From positions 71,756-135,755 of the forward strand of contig CAZQVB010000009.1 of NCBI GenBank assembly GCA_964596645.1: a DNA stretch of 64,000 bases, read 5' to 3'. A model generated the notes under the pieces. The model searched no databases. It was not told where the DNA came from and was given only the letters and a program-made list of their open reading frames with translations. Position 1 is the first letter of the stretch. Each line of letters begins with the position of its first letter. Source of the stretch: CAVQEK01 sp964596645. GTDB taxonomy: Bacteria > Bacteroidota > Bacteroidia > Cytophagales > Cyclobacteriaceae. Positions 53,606-62,092 of this stretch are shown here, piece after piece. The position numbers were made by a program, and so were the translations under genes.

Positions 53606-54022
53606 CTAATTGGAGTACTTCTTGAATATGGCCTGCATTTGATCTTTAGGCATTATGTAGGCAGGATTGCGCATGGTTTTGCGCAGTGCCTCAGCCACGG
53701 CATTGTAGTTCAGGCCCATTCTCACACCAAGTTCCACACAAAAATTTACCTCTTCCCTGTATATCATTTTATCGATGCCCATCAGAATGATGAGCCGGTG
53801 AAACTGCTCTATGGCTTGATTTTCATGACCGGGTGTGGCAAATTTTATGTTTTCGTCGCCGCGCTTTATACGGTCCAGGTCGGCGGCGGAAAGTCCCAGG
53901 CGATCGGCAATGCTGCGAATAAAGTTGGACTCCATATGCGACTCCTCCCCATCGATTTGCGACAACCTGACCAGGTCATTCAAGTGACTGAGTTTTTCCT
54001 CATAATGCGGGTCATTTTTCAT
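53606..54022 (-). CDS. TerB-like small helical protein
   Basis: A 138-aa soluble protein with repeated acidic helix pairs: HLNDLVRLSQIDGEESHMES, FIRSIADRLGLSAADLDRI, DKMIYREEVNFCVELGVRMG. This matches the TerB / DUF533 fold found in tellurite-resistance proteins and as a stand-alone domain. ATG at 54022 is used; nine upstream codons of the frame are not domain-like. It converges with the COX3-like gene (6 bp apart). Role unknown. Confidence 0.7.
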   Translation of the reverse strand: MKNDPHYEEKLSHLNDLVRLSQIDGEESHMESNFIRSIADRLGLSAADLDRIKRGDENIKFATPGHENQAIEQFHRLIILMGIDKMIYREEVNFCVELGVRMGLNYNAVAEALRKTMRNPAYIMPKDQMQAIFKKYSN

Positions 54023-54153
54023 TTTAGTGCGGTGGTGTATATTAGCCAAAAAAATACCTGGAGGCCAAAGTAATTAATTTTAATGCCCCGCAGGCGGTTA
54101 TGTAATAAAATCGGAATGGCTATTTTGATTATGGCCATAGCCTAATTTGAGCC

Positions 54154-54660
54154 ATGAGCACGCGCATAGATTTTTGGATACAAAAGCTAAACTTAGAAAA
54201 GCACCCCGAAGGCGGATACTTTCGAGAGGTATACCGCTCCGAACAGTCACTGAGAAAAGGGTTTTTGCGAAACCGGTACACCGGCAATAGAAGCATAGCC
54301 ACCTCCATTTATTTTCTGCTACCATCCACGGAGTTTTCTGCTTTTCACCGGCTGAAATCCGACGAACTGTGGCATTTTTATTTTGGCAATGCGGCGCTCG
54401 TGCATATGATCGGCAAAGATGGTACGCTGAATACAGCAAAAGTGGGCCGAAACATAGAGGGAGGTGAACTGCTTCAACTGGTTATTCCAAAAGATACCTG
54501 GTTTGCAGCAGAGGTTACCCATACCGACGGCTACGCCCTGGTGGGCTGCACAGTGTCGCCGGGCTTTGAATTTTCTGACTTTGAATTGGGCCAAAAGTCG
54601 AAGCTGACGGAAAAATACCCCGAACACGCCGGGCTGATCGAAAGGCTGTGCATACGCTAA
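54154..54660 (+). CDS. Cupin superfamily protein (DUF985 / Cupin_5)
   Basis: A 168-aa single-domain cupin. Diagnostic segments are HPEGGYFREVYRSEQSLRKG, SIYFLLPSTEFSAFHRLKSD, ELWHFYFGNAALVHMIGKDG and VIPKDTWFAAEVT followed by GYALVGCTVSPGFEFSDFEL. The His and Glu residues in FHRLKSDELWHFY would bind metal. Biochemical function of this group is not established; some act as sugar epimerase-like or metabolite-binding proteins. It is followed by a strong bidirectional terminator. Confidence 0.88.
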   Translation: MSTRIDFWIQKLNLEKHPEGGYFREVYRSEQSLRKGFLRNRYTGNRSIATSIYFLLPSTEFSAFHRLKSDELWHFYFGNAALVHMIGKDGTLNTAKVGRNIEGGELLQLVIPKDTWFAAEVTHTDGYALVGCTVSPGFEFSDFELGQKSKLTEKYPEHAGLIERLCIR

Positions 54661-54662
54661 AA

Positions 54663-54697
54663 AAAAAACAGGCCGCCTATACTGCAGCCTGTTTTTT
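54663..54697. terminator. Bidirectional rho-independent terminator
   Basis: AAAAAACAGGC (54663-54673) pairs with GCCTGTTTTTT (54687-54697), with further inner GC pairs. An A-run on one side and a T-run on the other serve the convergent cupin and TPR-like genes. Confidence 0.88.
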
Positions 54698-54720
54698 GGA
54701 ACTCAACTAACGAATTAACC

Positions 54721-55131
54721 CTATCCGCCGATGTTAACTATTTTGGCAATTTTCAATTGAATGTCTGTAAGATCGGCATGGCCATCCTCACCTTTCTTTG
54801 CTGACATGGCCTTTACATAATATTCCAGGGCCTTATCTGGCAGCCGCGAGAGTTTGTAATAGTCGCCTTTCAACTCCAGGTTGTAGGGCGTCTCAATGAT
54901 GGCAAGGGAGCGATCCAGCCATTCGCCGGCTTCTTTAATGTTGGTATTTTTCTTAAAACACTTTTCAGCATTGGCTGCAAGGGTGTACCAATCGTCGGGT
55001 CCGGCATTCTCAACGGCCTCACGGGCTTTGTCTATCGATCGGTCGTCGTTGGGGCCGGCCATTGCTGTGGTGCCGATAAATATGGCGACGAGGAGCAGGG
55101 CGGGGATCATTTTTAAGATGTTGGTCTTCAT
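54721..55131 (-). CDS. Small exported TPR-like protein
   Basis: A 136-aa protein with a signal peptide (MKTNILKMIPALLLVAIFIG, cleavage after AMA). Helical repeats resembling TPR units follow: WYTLAANAEKCFKKNTNIKE, AGEWLDRSLAIIETPYNLEL, KGDYYKLSRLPDKALEYYVK. Start at ATG 55131 because the signal peptide begins there. Likely periplasmic; family and function not recognised. Confidence 0.75.
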   Translation of the reverse strand: MKTNILKMIPALLLVAIFIGTTAMAGPNDDRSIDKAREAVENAGPDDWYTLAANAEKCFKKNTNIKEAGEWLDRSLAIIETPYNLELKGDYYKLSRLPDKALEYYVKAMSAKKGEDGHADLTDIQLKIAKIVNIGG

Positions 55132-55333
55132 GGCGGAAATCAGTTTAAATTGTACGATCATTTTCTTGATTGCCGATGATACCAAGGATGTGCCAAATAC
55201 TATAAGTCGCTGAATTTCAGCACTTAGTAAAATGAAATGCAAATATAAATTTAAAAGAATTGTACGGATACGAACAATACATGCGCTGAAGTGAACAATG
55301 CAACTTAGGGTGTTATCTCTGCGTAGCGGAGCA

Positions 55334-55828
55334 CTAGTCACGCAGCCAGAATACATCCTGCCATGTGTCTTCCTGCTTGGTGGAGGTATTCAGAGCGTCG
55401 CCAATTTCTTTCAAAGCAGCCTCATCGAGCAGCGCTTCCAAGGCAATAAAAAGTTCCCGCTCTTCAAAACGAATGTGCTTTTCGAGTAAGCTGGCAAATG
55501 CCTCGAGCTGTTGGTGTTTGATTTCTTCGGCTGCATTCAATAATTCTATGGCGCGGCGAATGCGTATGTGGTCGTCTTCCGTGCGCAGCCGCAGCGCGTC
55601 GTCGGCAGGCAGATGTGTCAGAAGATAATCCTCTTCCTGTGCAAAATGCGGTGCCAGCTCTAAATGGTAGCAGTAGACGATATAGGCTGCAATACGTTTT
55701 TCATCTATTGCCTTGCGCAGGCCCTGGCGAATTTTCCAGACCAAAAGCAGGCCGAAGTGATGGTCGCGGGAGAGCTTCACCAATTGGGGATGTCGCTTTA
55801 TGGGTTGATGTACCGGCTTCTTAGCCAT
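55334..55828 (-). CDS. Hemerythrin-domain protein
   Basis: A 164-aa soluble four-helix protein with the expected iron ligands in order: HPQLVKLSRDHHFGLLLVWK (His near 23), CYHLELAPHFAQEEDYLL (His and Glu near 50-60), and LLEKHIRFEERELFIALEAL (His and Glu near 110-115). Hemerythrin-like proteins bind a di-iron centre and O2, or repair iron-sulfur clusters. It lies 12 bp after the nitroreductase gene, suggesting a shared redox or nitrosative-stress role, by context only. Confidence 0.9.
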   Translation of the reverse strand: MAKKPVHQPIKRHPQLVKLSRDHHFGLLLVWKIRQGLRKAIDEKRIAAYIVYCYHLELAPHFAQEEDYLLTHLPADDALRLRTEDDHIRIRRAIELLNAAEEIKHQQLEAFASLLEKHIRFEERELFIALEALLDEAALKEIGDALNTSTKQEDTWQDVFWLRD

Positions 55829-55840
55829 GGTTCTTGCATT

Positions 55841-56440
55841 TTACTTTTCTATCCAGGTAGTCTTTTCCGCCACAGCAGCCCTTCTGCTGCGCGGCCATCG
55901 ATCTTTTGGCATGCCCACATATAGAAAACCCAGAAGCATGTCTTGGGGGCGCAGGCCAAAGAAAGGCTTTGCTTCTTCATAATACGTAATACCGCCAGAC
56001 CCCCAATAGCAGCCAACACCGTAGGCGGTAGCGGTCAGTTGCATATTTTGCACAGCACAGGCTACCGCTTCTATCTCCTCTACTACAGGTACGCGTTCTT
56101 TGTCGTCGCGCGCCATGCCTATGGCGATGACGTGGGAAGCCTGCCGTGGCTTTTCCTTCATTTTTTCAAACTTGGCCATCTCAAACTGCTCATTGGCTTC
56201 GGCCACCGCTTTGTAGGTGTCGGCCATCATTTGCCCAAGTGTATCCAAACCTTCACCGGTAAAAACCACGAATCGCCACGGCTCGGTACGCTTGTGCGTG
56301 GGTGCCCAGATGGCATTTTCCAGCATCGCATCAATGACCGGCCTTGGTACAGGTGCACCCGAATATTGCGGAGGCATCACCGATCGTCTATGGCGGATCA
56401 GCCTGTTGAGTTCTTCAGCATTAAAAGTCAGGTCAACCAT
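55841..56440 (-). CDS. Nitroreductase-family FMN oxidoreductase
   Basis: A 199-aa protein. The FMN-binding N-terminal RHRRSVMPPQ motif, NAIWAPTHKRTEPWRFVVFT, CAVQNMQLTATAYGVGCYWG and LGFLYVGMPKD follow the nitroreductase pattern (YdjA-like length). It probably reduces nitro compounds or quinones with NAD(P)H. It is the first gene of a pair with the hemerythrin and follows the TonB-dependent receptor gene by 83 bp on the same strand. Confidence 0.9.
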   Translation of the reverse strand: MVDLTFNAEELNRLIRHRRSVMPPQYSGAPVPRPVIDAMLENAIWAPTHKRTEPWRFVVFTGEGLDTLGQMMADTYKAVAEANEQFEMAKFEKMKEKPRQASHVIAIGMARDDKERVPVVEEIEAVACAVQNMQLTATAYGVGCYWGSGGITYYEEAKPFFGLRPQDMLLGFLYVGMPKDRWPRSRRAAVAEKTTWIEK

Positions 56441-56523
56441 ATTGATTTAAGGGGTTTTTTAGAAAAAAGAATAGGGCGTGCTCATAAAAAACTGGCTTTT
56501 GTGCTTCGCGCTGTTCAAGGTGG

Positions 56524-58800
56524 TCATAGCACATTGATGCGCAAGCCGGCAAAATAATTTCGCTCTGGTGCCGGATTGAAGTAGCGACCGCCGAAGGCGT
56601 TCAGGTCGTTGCCCAGGCTGTACTTCTGATTGAGAATATTATCAACACCGGCAAAAAGCTCCACCTGAAAATGCTCACTCAGGCTGAGTGTGTATCCACA
56701 TTTGGCCACCACCAGGTGGTATGCATCGGCATATACCGTATTGTCATCGTTCAGGGGTATTTCGTCGGTGTAGTTGTGATTGATGTTGATGTAGAAACCT
56801 GCACGTGTTTCCATATACAGTGATGTACTGGCTATGAATGGCGCTGTACCTGTAAGCTGGTTACCGGAAAAATCTACGTTTTCTCCCCCTCTTTCTTTTT
56901 GATAGTCCGAAAAGATGAAATCGTGATACGTGGTGGAGGTTTGCAGGGTGAGTGAGGAAACAAAAGACTGAGGCGCGTCGATGATCTGATATGCCAGCAG
57001 CATTTCGAAGCCACGCTGGTCGGTACGGCCGGCATTGTAAAATGTGGCATTGCCGCCAACGGCCGTTTGGCTCACAATGGTTTGCCTTTGTTGCATGAAG
57101 AAAGCGGTGATGTCGTAGGTAAAGCGGTTGTTGAACGCATTGCCCCGATAGCCCAGCTCGTAGTTTATACCCCGTTCTGCTTCCAATTCATCATTGATTT
57201 GCCCGTCGCTGGTGCGCACCTCCTCGGTAGTGGGCGGTGAGAAACCTGAGCTGATGCTGGCGTGTATGGCCGAACGGGCGTTCAGCTTTTTTACCAAACC
57301 TATGCGCGGCGAGAGTACCGGCTCAAAACTTCTATTCAACACATAGGCCGTATCGAGGGCTACGTCGCGCAGGCGGTCGAAGGTATACTCCAAAAAGTTG
57401 AGGCTGGCGCCCGTGCTCAGCAACCAATCGTCGCCCAGATCCAACTCGGCCTGGCCAAATACAAACGACTGCCTGGCCAGCATTTCGTCTTCATAGCGCA
57501 GCGTGTCGGCAAAGCCATCCGCATTGCCATGGTTGTTGGCATGAAAGCGCCCGACCTGAAACTCACCGCCGGCGGTGAGTTTCAGCATTTGCCCGCCCAC
57601 GGGCATGGTATGATAAAACCGCGTGCGGCCTCCGAAGCCATTGAGCCGTTCCAGTTCGTAGTTGGTTATAAATGGATTTTCTTTTATGCCGTTGGAAATA
57701 TAGAGCGAAGTACTGTTGCCACTGCCGTCGCGCCACTCATAGTCGTGGCCCGCGCCGGCGAGAAATATTTGCTGATCGATGAGGGCATTTTGCTGCACCG
57801 ATCTGGGCCGTGCCATACGCGGATCGTCAGCATACTGCTCCGCCGTGAGGCCACCCGGTAGCTCATAGAAAAGGTCGGAATACAGCATGTGCAGGCTTAT
57901 GGTTTGTTGGTCGCTGGCAAACAGGCGCCCCTGCAGCTGTACCGACTCGCGCTCAAAATTGGTGTGTTCGCGGTAGCCGTCGCCATATTGACGTTGGTAG
58001 CCGGCCGACCACTGCTGCCGCTGATCGCCACTTTGCACTTTGCCTTCCAGACGGCGCATGCCGTAGGAGCCTGCAGAAAAGGCAGCTTCGGCGCGAATGC
58101 CGGAGGCAGCCGGCCTGCTGCTCTCAAAGTTGATAACGCCGCCCATACCGGCACCATACACACTACCCGCCGGCCCTTTTATGATCTCTACCCTGCCAAG
58201 GCTGCTTACGTCCAGCATATTGAGCGGCGTATTGCCGGTAGGCTCGGTGAAAGGGATGTCGTTCCAGTACACCTTTATATTGCGCACACCGAATGGCGCA
58301 CGCAGCAGGCTGCCCCTTATACTCACGCGATAGCTGGCCGGAGAGCGCTCTTCCATGCGTATGCCCGGCAATGTATTCATAGTGCGTACGAGCGATTCGC
58401 TGCCAAAAGCGCCCAGCTTGTGCCTGCTCAGCACGGCGTAGCTACCGGCTATTTCAGTGAGCTTTCTATCATTTTCATGCCCGGACACAATGATGGCATC
58501 TAGCATGGTAAACTGCGGCTCCAGGTATATTCTCTTTAGGGCTATGGGCTCTGTCAGGTGCATGTGCACGGTGTTGTACCCCACATGCGTCACGATCAGC
58601 GATGCCGGTAATTCCAACCCGGAGAGCGATACAAACCCGCTGCTGTCAGACACCATCACTGAAGTATTGTCGCGGGTGCGCACGGTGGCTCCATCGAGTG
58701 CTTGGCTGTTTTCAGCATCGTACAGCAGCAGACCTTCCTGCGCATGGCTCAGCGGGCCGATGGCAAAAATTATCAAAGCTAAGCAGGCAAATTTGATCAT
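56524..58800 (-). CDS. TonB-dependent outer-membrane receptor (FecA/iron-siderophore type)
   Basis: A 758-aa protein with a signal peptide (to LSHAQ). A carboxypeptidase-regulatory-like domain follows (about 22-95), then a plug with LVRTMNTLPGIRMEERSPAS and RVEIIKGPAGSVYGAGMGGV (about 130-210), and a 22-strand-like barrel ending YFAGLRINVL. The barrel contains SSGFSPPTTEEVRTSDGQIN and GVDNILNQKYSLGNDLNAFG. The GPAGSVYGAGMGG segment is shared with ferric-siderophore and related receptors, but ligand identity is not readable. Start at ATG 58800, where the signal peptide starts. Intact. Ferrochelatase nearby may hint at iron but is not in the same unit. Confidence 0.9.
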   Translation of the reverse strand: MIKFACLALIIFAIGPLSHAQEGLLLYDAENSQALDGATVRTRDNTSVMVSDSSGFVSLSGLELPASLIVTHVGYNTVHMHLTEPIALKRIYLEPQFTMLDAIIVSGHENDRKLTEIAGSYAVLSRHKLGAFGSESLVRTMNTLPGIRMEERSPASYRVSIRGSLLRAPFGVRNIKVYWNDIPFTEPTGNTPLNMLDVSSLGRVEIIKGPAGSVYGAGMGGVINFESSRPAASGIRAEAAFSAGSYGMRRLEGKVQSGDQRQQWSAGYQRQYGDGYREHTNFERESVQLQGRLFASDQQTISLHMLYSDLFYELPGGLTAEQYADDPRMARPRSVQQNALIDQQIFLAGAGHDYEWRDGSGNSTSLYISNGIKENPFITNYELERLNGFGGRTRFYHTMPVGGQMLKLTAGGEFQVGRFHANNHGNADGFADTLRYEDEMLARQSFVFGQAELDLGDDWLLSTGASLNFLEYTFDRLRDVALDTAYVLNRSFEPVLSPRIGLVKKLNARSAIHASISSGFSPPTTEEVRTSDGQINDELEAERGINYELGYRGNAFNNRFTYDITAFFMQQRQTIVSQTAVGGNATFYNAGRTDQRGFEMLLAYQIIDAPQSFVSSLTLQTSTTYHDFIFSDYQKERGGENVDFSGNQLTGTAPFIASTSLYMETRAGFYININHNYTDEIPLNDDNTVYADAYHLVVAKCGYTLSLSEHFQVELFAGVDNILNQKYSLGNDLNAFGGRYFNPAPERNYFAGLRINVL

Positions 58801-58911
58801 TGGTTGGTTTGGTTTTTTGAGCTTCAAAGGTACATATTTAAGCAGGGCTCAGCGTCTCGAAAGGCTTCCAAAATGCCGGGTGCGCCATATTTCAGGATGG
58901 AAAAATAAATG

Positions 58912-58919
58912 TAACTTTG
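58912..58919 (+). promoter_or_regulatory. Candidate -7 promoter element for the aminotransferase gene
   Basis: TAACTTTG fits the Bacteroidota -7 consensus TAnnTTTG, about 80 bp before the ATG at 58998. No clear -33 TTG at the right distance, hence low confidence. Confidence 0.3.
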
Positions 58920-58997
58920 GCGGCTTTGCGCCTGCAGCCACATTTTTAGTAAGCTTCAAGGCATTTTTTCCATACCATCATATGCTATAAAAAGATA

Positions 58998-60311
58998 ATG
59001 AGGATAAAATTGTTGAGGCCCGGAGCCGATGAATTGAGCTATGAAATAAGGGGGATAGTAAAAAAAGCCGAGCAACTGCAAAAGCTGGGCATGGATGTGC
59101 TTTGGGAAAATATAGGCGACCCGGTGCAGAAAGGCATTGAGGTTCCGGTTTGGATAAAAACCATAATAAGCGACCTTGCGCAGCAAAGCAGTACCTACAG
59201 CTACTGCCACTCCAAAGGCGTACTCAGCACCCGCCAGTTTCTGGCCGCCAGAACCAACGCGCTCAAAGGGGCCCAGATCAGTGCCGACGACATCATATTT
59301 TTCAATGGCCTGGGCGATGCCATAGCCAAAGTATATCAGTTTCTTGTACCTACAGCACGCATTATTGGCCCCTCGCCTGCCTACTCCACACACAGCTCGG
59401 CCGAAGCAGCCCATGCCAACGACCGCCCCATCACCTACAAACTCGACCCCGCCAATCGCTGGCTTCCCGACCTGGACGACCTGTATATGAAGGTGAAGTA
59501 CAATCCCAACATTACCGGCATACTCATCATAAATCCCGACAACCCGACAGGCATGGTGTACCCGCTGGAGGTGCTGCGCCGGTTTGTAGACATCGCCAGG
59601 GAGTTCAACCTGTTCCTCATCAGCGATGAGATATACTTCAACGTGACCTACAATGGCGCCCGGGCATTTGCCCTGGCCGAATACATTGCCGATGTACCTG
59701 GCATAGCGCTGCGGGGCCTTTCCAAAGAAGTGCCCTGGCCAGGCTCGCGCTGTGGCTGGGCTGAGTTTTATAATAGAGACAAAGACATCGAGTTTGATAA
59801 GCTGTGCACCACATTGGAAAATGCCAAAATGATAGAGGTAAGCTCTACGAAGCTGCCGCAGCTGGCCATTCCAAAAATTTTTGGTGATCCGCGCTATGCC
59901 AAGCACCTGGTAGAGAGCAACAAGAGAATAGGCCGCAGGGCAAAGATCATCTCCGACATATTTGAACCGGTAGAAGGCATTTTCTTCAATGAAACGACGG
60001 GGGCCTTTTACAACACCATCATCTTTAAAGAAGGGGTGCTGAAGCCAAAGCAAAAATTGAGGATAGGCGATGTACTCATTCGCGAGGTGGTGGAGGAGTG
60101 GGTGGCCGATGCTCAAATGCCCGCCGACAAGCGTTTTGTATACTACCTGCTCGGCGCCAAAGGCGTTTGCGTAGTGCCCATTTCCTCTTTTTGTTCCGAC
60201 CTGCTCGGCTTCCGCGTTACCCTGCTGGAAGACGACGAGGAAATGCTCAAAGAAACCTTCGGCCGCATTCGCGACGGCATCGTAGAATATCTGGACTCGG
60301 TGAAGGGGTGA
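58998..60311 (+). CDS. PLP-dependent class I/II aminotransferase
   Basis: A 437-aa fold-type I aminotransferase. It shows YSYCHSKGVLSTRQFLAAR near the N-terminus, GLGDAIAKVYQFLV, IINPDNPTGMVYPLEVL (Asn near 182), LISDEIYFNVTYNG (Asp/Tyr near 212), the PLP Lys in ALRGLSKEVPWPGSRCGW (about 245) and an Arg near the C-terminus in SDLLGFRVTLLEDDEE. Aspartate/alanine/tyrosine-type specificity cannot be told. It stands alone, with a terminator of the opposite strand just downstream. Confidence 0.92.
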   Translation: MRIKLLRPGADELSYEIRGIVKKAEQLQKLGMDVLWENIGDPVQKGIEVPVWIKTIISDLAQQSSTYSYCHSKGVLSTRQFLAARTNALKGAQISADDIIFFNGLGDAIAKVYQFLVPTARIIGPSPAYSTHSSAEAAHANDRPITYKLDPANRWLPDLDDLYMKVKYNPNITGILIINPDNPTGMVYPLEVLRRFVDIAREFNLFLISDEIYFNVTYNGARAFALAEYIADVPGIALRGLSKEVPWPGSRCGWAEFYNRDKDIEFDKLCTTLENAKMIEVSSTKLPQLAIPKIFGDPRYAKHLVESNKRIGRRAKIISDIFEPVEGIFFNETTGAFYNTIIFKEGVLKPKQKLRIGDVLIREVVEEWVADAQMPADKRFVYYLLGAKGVCVVPISSFCSDLLGFRVTLLEDDEEMLKETFGRIRDGIVEYLDSVKG

Positions 60312-60330
60312 AAGTGATCGGGTGTTACAA

Positions 60331-60362
60331 TAAAAAAACCTCAGGCAAAACCGCCGGAGGTT
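60331..60362 (-). terminator. Rho-independent terminator of the 30-aa membrane protein gene
   Basis: AACCTCAGGC (60337-60346) pairs with GCCGGAGGTT (60353-60362) with one mismatch. On the minus strand the stem is followed by a T-run (plus-strand A-run 60332-60338). It ends transcription 25 bp past the small gene. Confidence 0.75.
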
Positions 60363-60386
60363 GAAAGATTGAAATTAGCTATTGGC

Positions 60387-60479
60387 TTATTTACTCGCCG
60401 AAGGATTCCACACGATAAACCTCCATGTGCAATAGGCGATTGAAATTGCTACTACGGCCACTATTACTGCTGTTCCCAT
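60387..60479 (-). CDS. 30-aa single-span membrane protein
   Basis: ATG at 60479 opens a 30-codon frame: a hydrophobic helix GTAVIVAVVAISIAYCTW followed by RFIVWNPSASK and TAA. The arrangement of a short N-terminus, one helix and a polar tail fits a small membrane protein. A well-placed rho-independent terminator follows within 30 bp, and the gene sits in a 412-bp gap between aminotransferase and ferrochelatase. No family was recognised. Expression is not proven. Confidence 0.6.
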   Translation of the reverse strand: MGTAVIVAVVAISIAYCTWRFIVWNPSASK

Positions 60480-60695
60480 GTTCGTACGGTTTTGAGACAA
60501 AAAGCGGGCAGACTTCTGCCACTATATCGATAACAAAAGTTATTGTATAATTAGTTTCACGTGAACATAGAATTTTTCCTGCTGGCGACTTGTGGCCGCA
60601 CGAAGGACGTATTTTCAGGCTTTTGTAAATAATTTTAAAGTTGTATTGCTCTTCAAAAAATACTGCAGCCACCAGCAATCTACTGAGCAGAACAC

Positions 60696-60703
60696 TATTT
60701 TTG
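60696..60703 (+). promoter_or_regulatory. Candidate -7 promoter element for hemH
   Basis: TATTTTTG at 60696-60703 fits TAnnTTTG, 20 bp before the ATG at 60724; the same TATTTTTGC string occurs before the SulP gene. No good -33 TTG is seen, so support is partial. Confidence 0.35.
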
Positions 60704-60723
60704 CCCCTTGAACAAACCAGGCA

Positions 60724-61755
60724 ATGCGCGTGAAGACAACGAAAAAGGCAGTGCTTATAGTGAATCTTGGCACACCCGACAGTCCGTCGGTACCGGATGT
60801 AAGGAAGTACTTGCGTGAATTTTTGATGGATGGCAGGGTGATCGACATTCCGCTCCTCTCCCGATGGATGCTGGTGAACCTCATCATAGCGCCTTTTCGT
60901 GCGCCTAAGTCAGCAAAAGTGTACAAGGAACTATGGCAAGATCGCGGCTCTCCGCTGATGTTTTATGGCCAGGACCTCAAGCGCCTGCTCAGCGAAGCCC
61001 TGGGCGATGAGTATGTGGTGGAGCTGGCCATGCGATATCAGAGCCCGTCCATCGCCAAAGGGCTGGAAGCGCTCAAAAAACATAGACCAGAAAAAATCCT
61101 GATTATTCCGCTGTTTCCCCAGTACGCTTCGGCCTCTACAGGCTCGGTGGCCGACAAAGTGATGGAGATCGTGCGCACATGGCAGGTGATTCCGCATATA
61201 GAGTTTGTAGAAAAGTTTGCAGATGATGCCTTGTTTATCCAAGCATTTGCCGAGGTGGGAGGCAAGTATTTAAAGCGCGAAGCGTACGATCATGTGCTTT
61301 TCTCTTACCATGGTCTGCCAGAGCGGCAGATTCGTAAAGCGTCGGTAGACGGATATTGTCAGCTCAATCAAAAATGCTGTGCCAGCTATCACTCCAGAAA
61401 CCAATACTGCTACAGGGCTCAATGCTACCAGACAACGCGAAAGCTGGCCGAGGCGCTGAATCTCGAAGAAAAACAATATACGGTAGTATTTCAGTCGAGG
61501 CTTGGCAGCAACCCGTGGATACAGCCCTATGCCGATGAGGTGATCAAAAATTTACCTGCCCAGGGGCATAAGCGTGTGCTCATCTTCTGCCCTTCATTCA
61601 TAGCCGATTGCCTGGAAACGACGATTGAAGCAGGCGTGGAGTTTAAAGAATATTTTTTGGAAGCTGGCGGTGAACATTGGCAAATGGTAGAAAGCCTGAA
61701 CGATAATCCGCTCTGGGTCGCATGCCTGAAAAATATGGTGTTGGCACGGTTCTGA
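60724..61755 (+). CDS. hemH: Ferrochelatase
   Basis: A 343-aa enzyme inserting Fe2+ into protoporphyrin IX, the last step of haem synthesis. It begins AVLIVNLGTPDSPSVPDVRK and has RGSPLMFYGQDL, MRYQSPSIAKGLEAL, LFPQYASASTGS and the catalytic His196 in SYHGLPER. A Cys-rich insert follows (YCQLNQKCCASYHSRNQYCY, about 211-230, then RAQC), of the kind seen in several Bacteroidota ferrochelatases and possibly metal-binding. The C-terminal FCPSFIADCLETTIEAGVEF carries the second substrate-site acidic residues. Stand-alone gene. Confidence 0.95.
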   Translation: MRVKTTKKAVLIVNLGTPDSPSVPDVRKYLREFLMDGRVIDIPLLSRWMLVNLIIAPFRAPKSAKVYKELWQDRGSPLMFYGQDLKRLLSEALGDEYVVELAMRYQSPSIAKGLEALKKHRPEKILIIPLFPQYASASTGSVADKVMEIVRTWQVIPHIEFVEKFADDALFIQAFAEVGGKYLKREAYDHVLFSYHGLPERQIRKASVDGYCQLNQKCCASYHSRNQYCYRAQCYQTTRKLAEALNLEEKQYTVVFQSRLGSNPWIQPYADEVIKNLPAQGHKRVLIFCPSFIADCLETTIEAGVEFKEYFLEAGGEHWQMVESLNDNPLWVACLKNMVLARF

Positions 61756-62092
61756 GTAGGCTTACTTTTATCCAAACATAATAACAGCATGCTTAGCCAT
61801 CCTCCGATCAATCCCAATCGTGCTCAGAATCGTGAGTGAGGAAACGCGGCCGTCCGTCTGAGTCTTGTTCGTGAGCGTTTTTCTTTTTCCTTCCACAAAT
61901 CATGACGGATTTCCCCTGTAATAGCTTCGTCAAATGCGTTTATCTCAGAGCTGAAAACAATTAAAATGTTTTTCGACAAGCATTGATAAATCCCGCGCAT
62001 TCTTTGTTGCCCGAACACGTGCAAGAGATTCTGTGAAAACGCTCCACATCATTTCCGGTGTTTTTTTCTCTTTGGTCGAAAACCGCGTTTAT
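61756..62092. other. Non-coding gap
   Basis: 337 bp between hemH and the Ig-CAP lipoprotein gene. No gene, hairpin with T-run or repeat was recognised. The promoter of the downstream gene should lie near 62000-62090. Confidence 0.4.

Noticed and set aside
58956..60116. 386-codon antisense frame opposite the aminotransferase
   Set aside because: The plus-strand frame has all aminotransferase motifs. The antisense peptide has low-complexity composition and no recognisable family.
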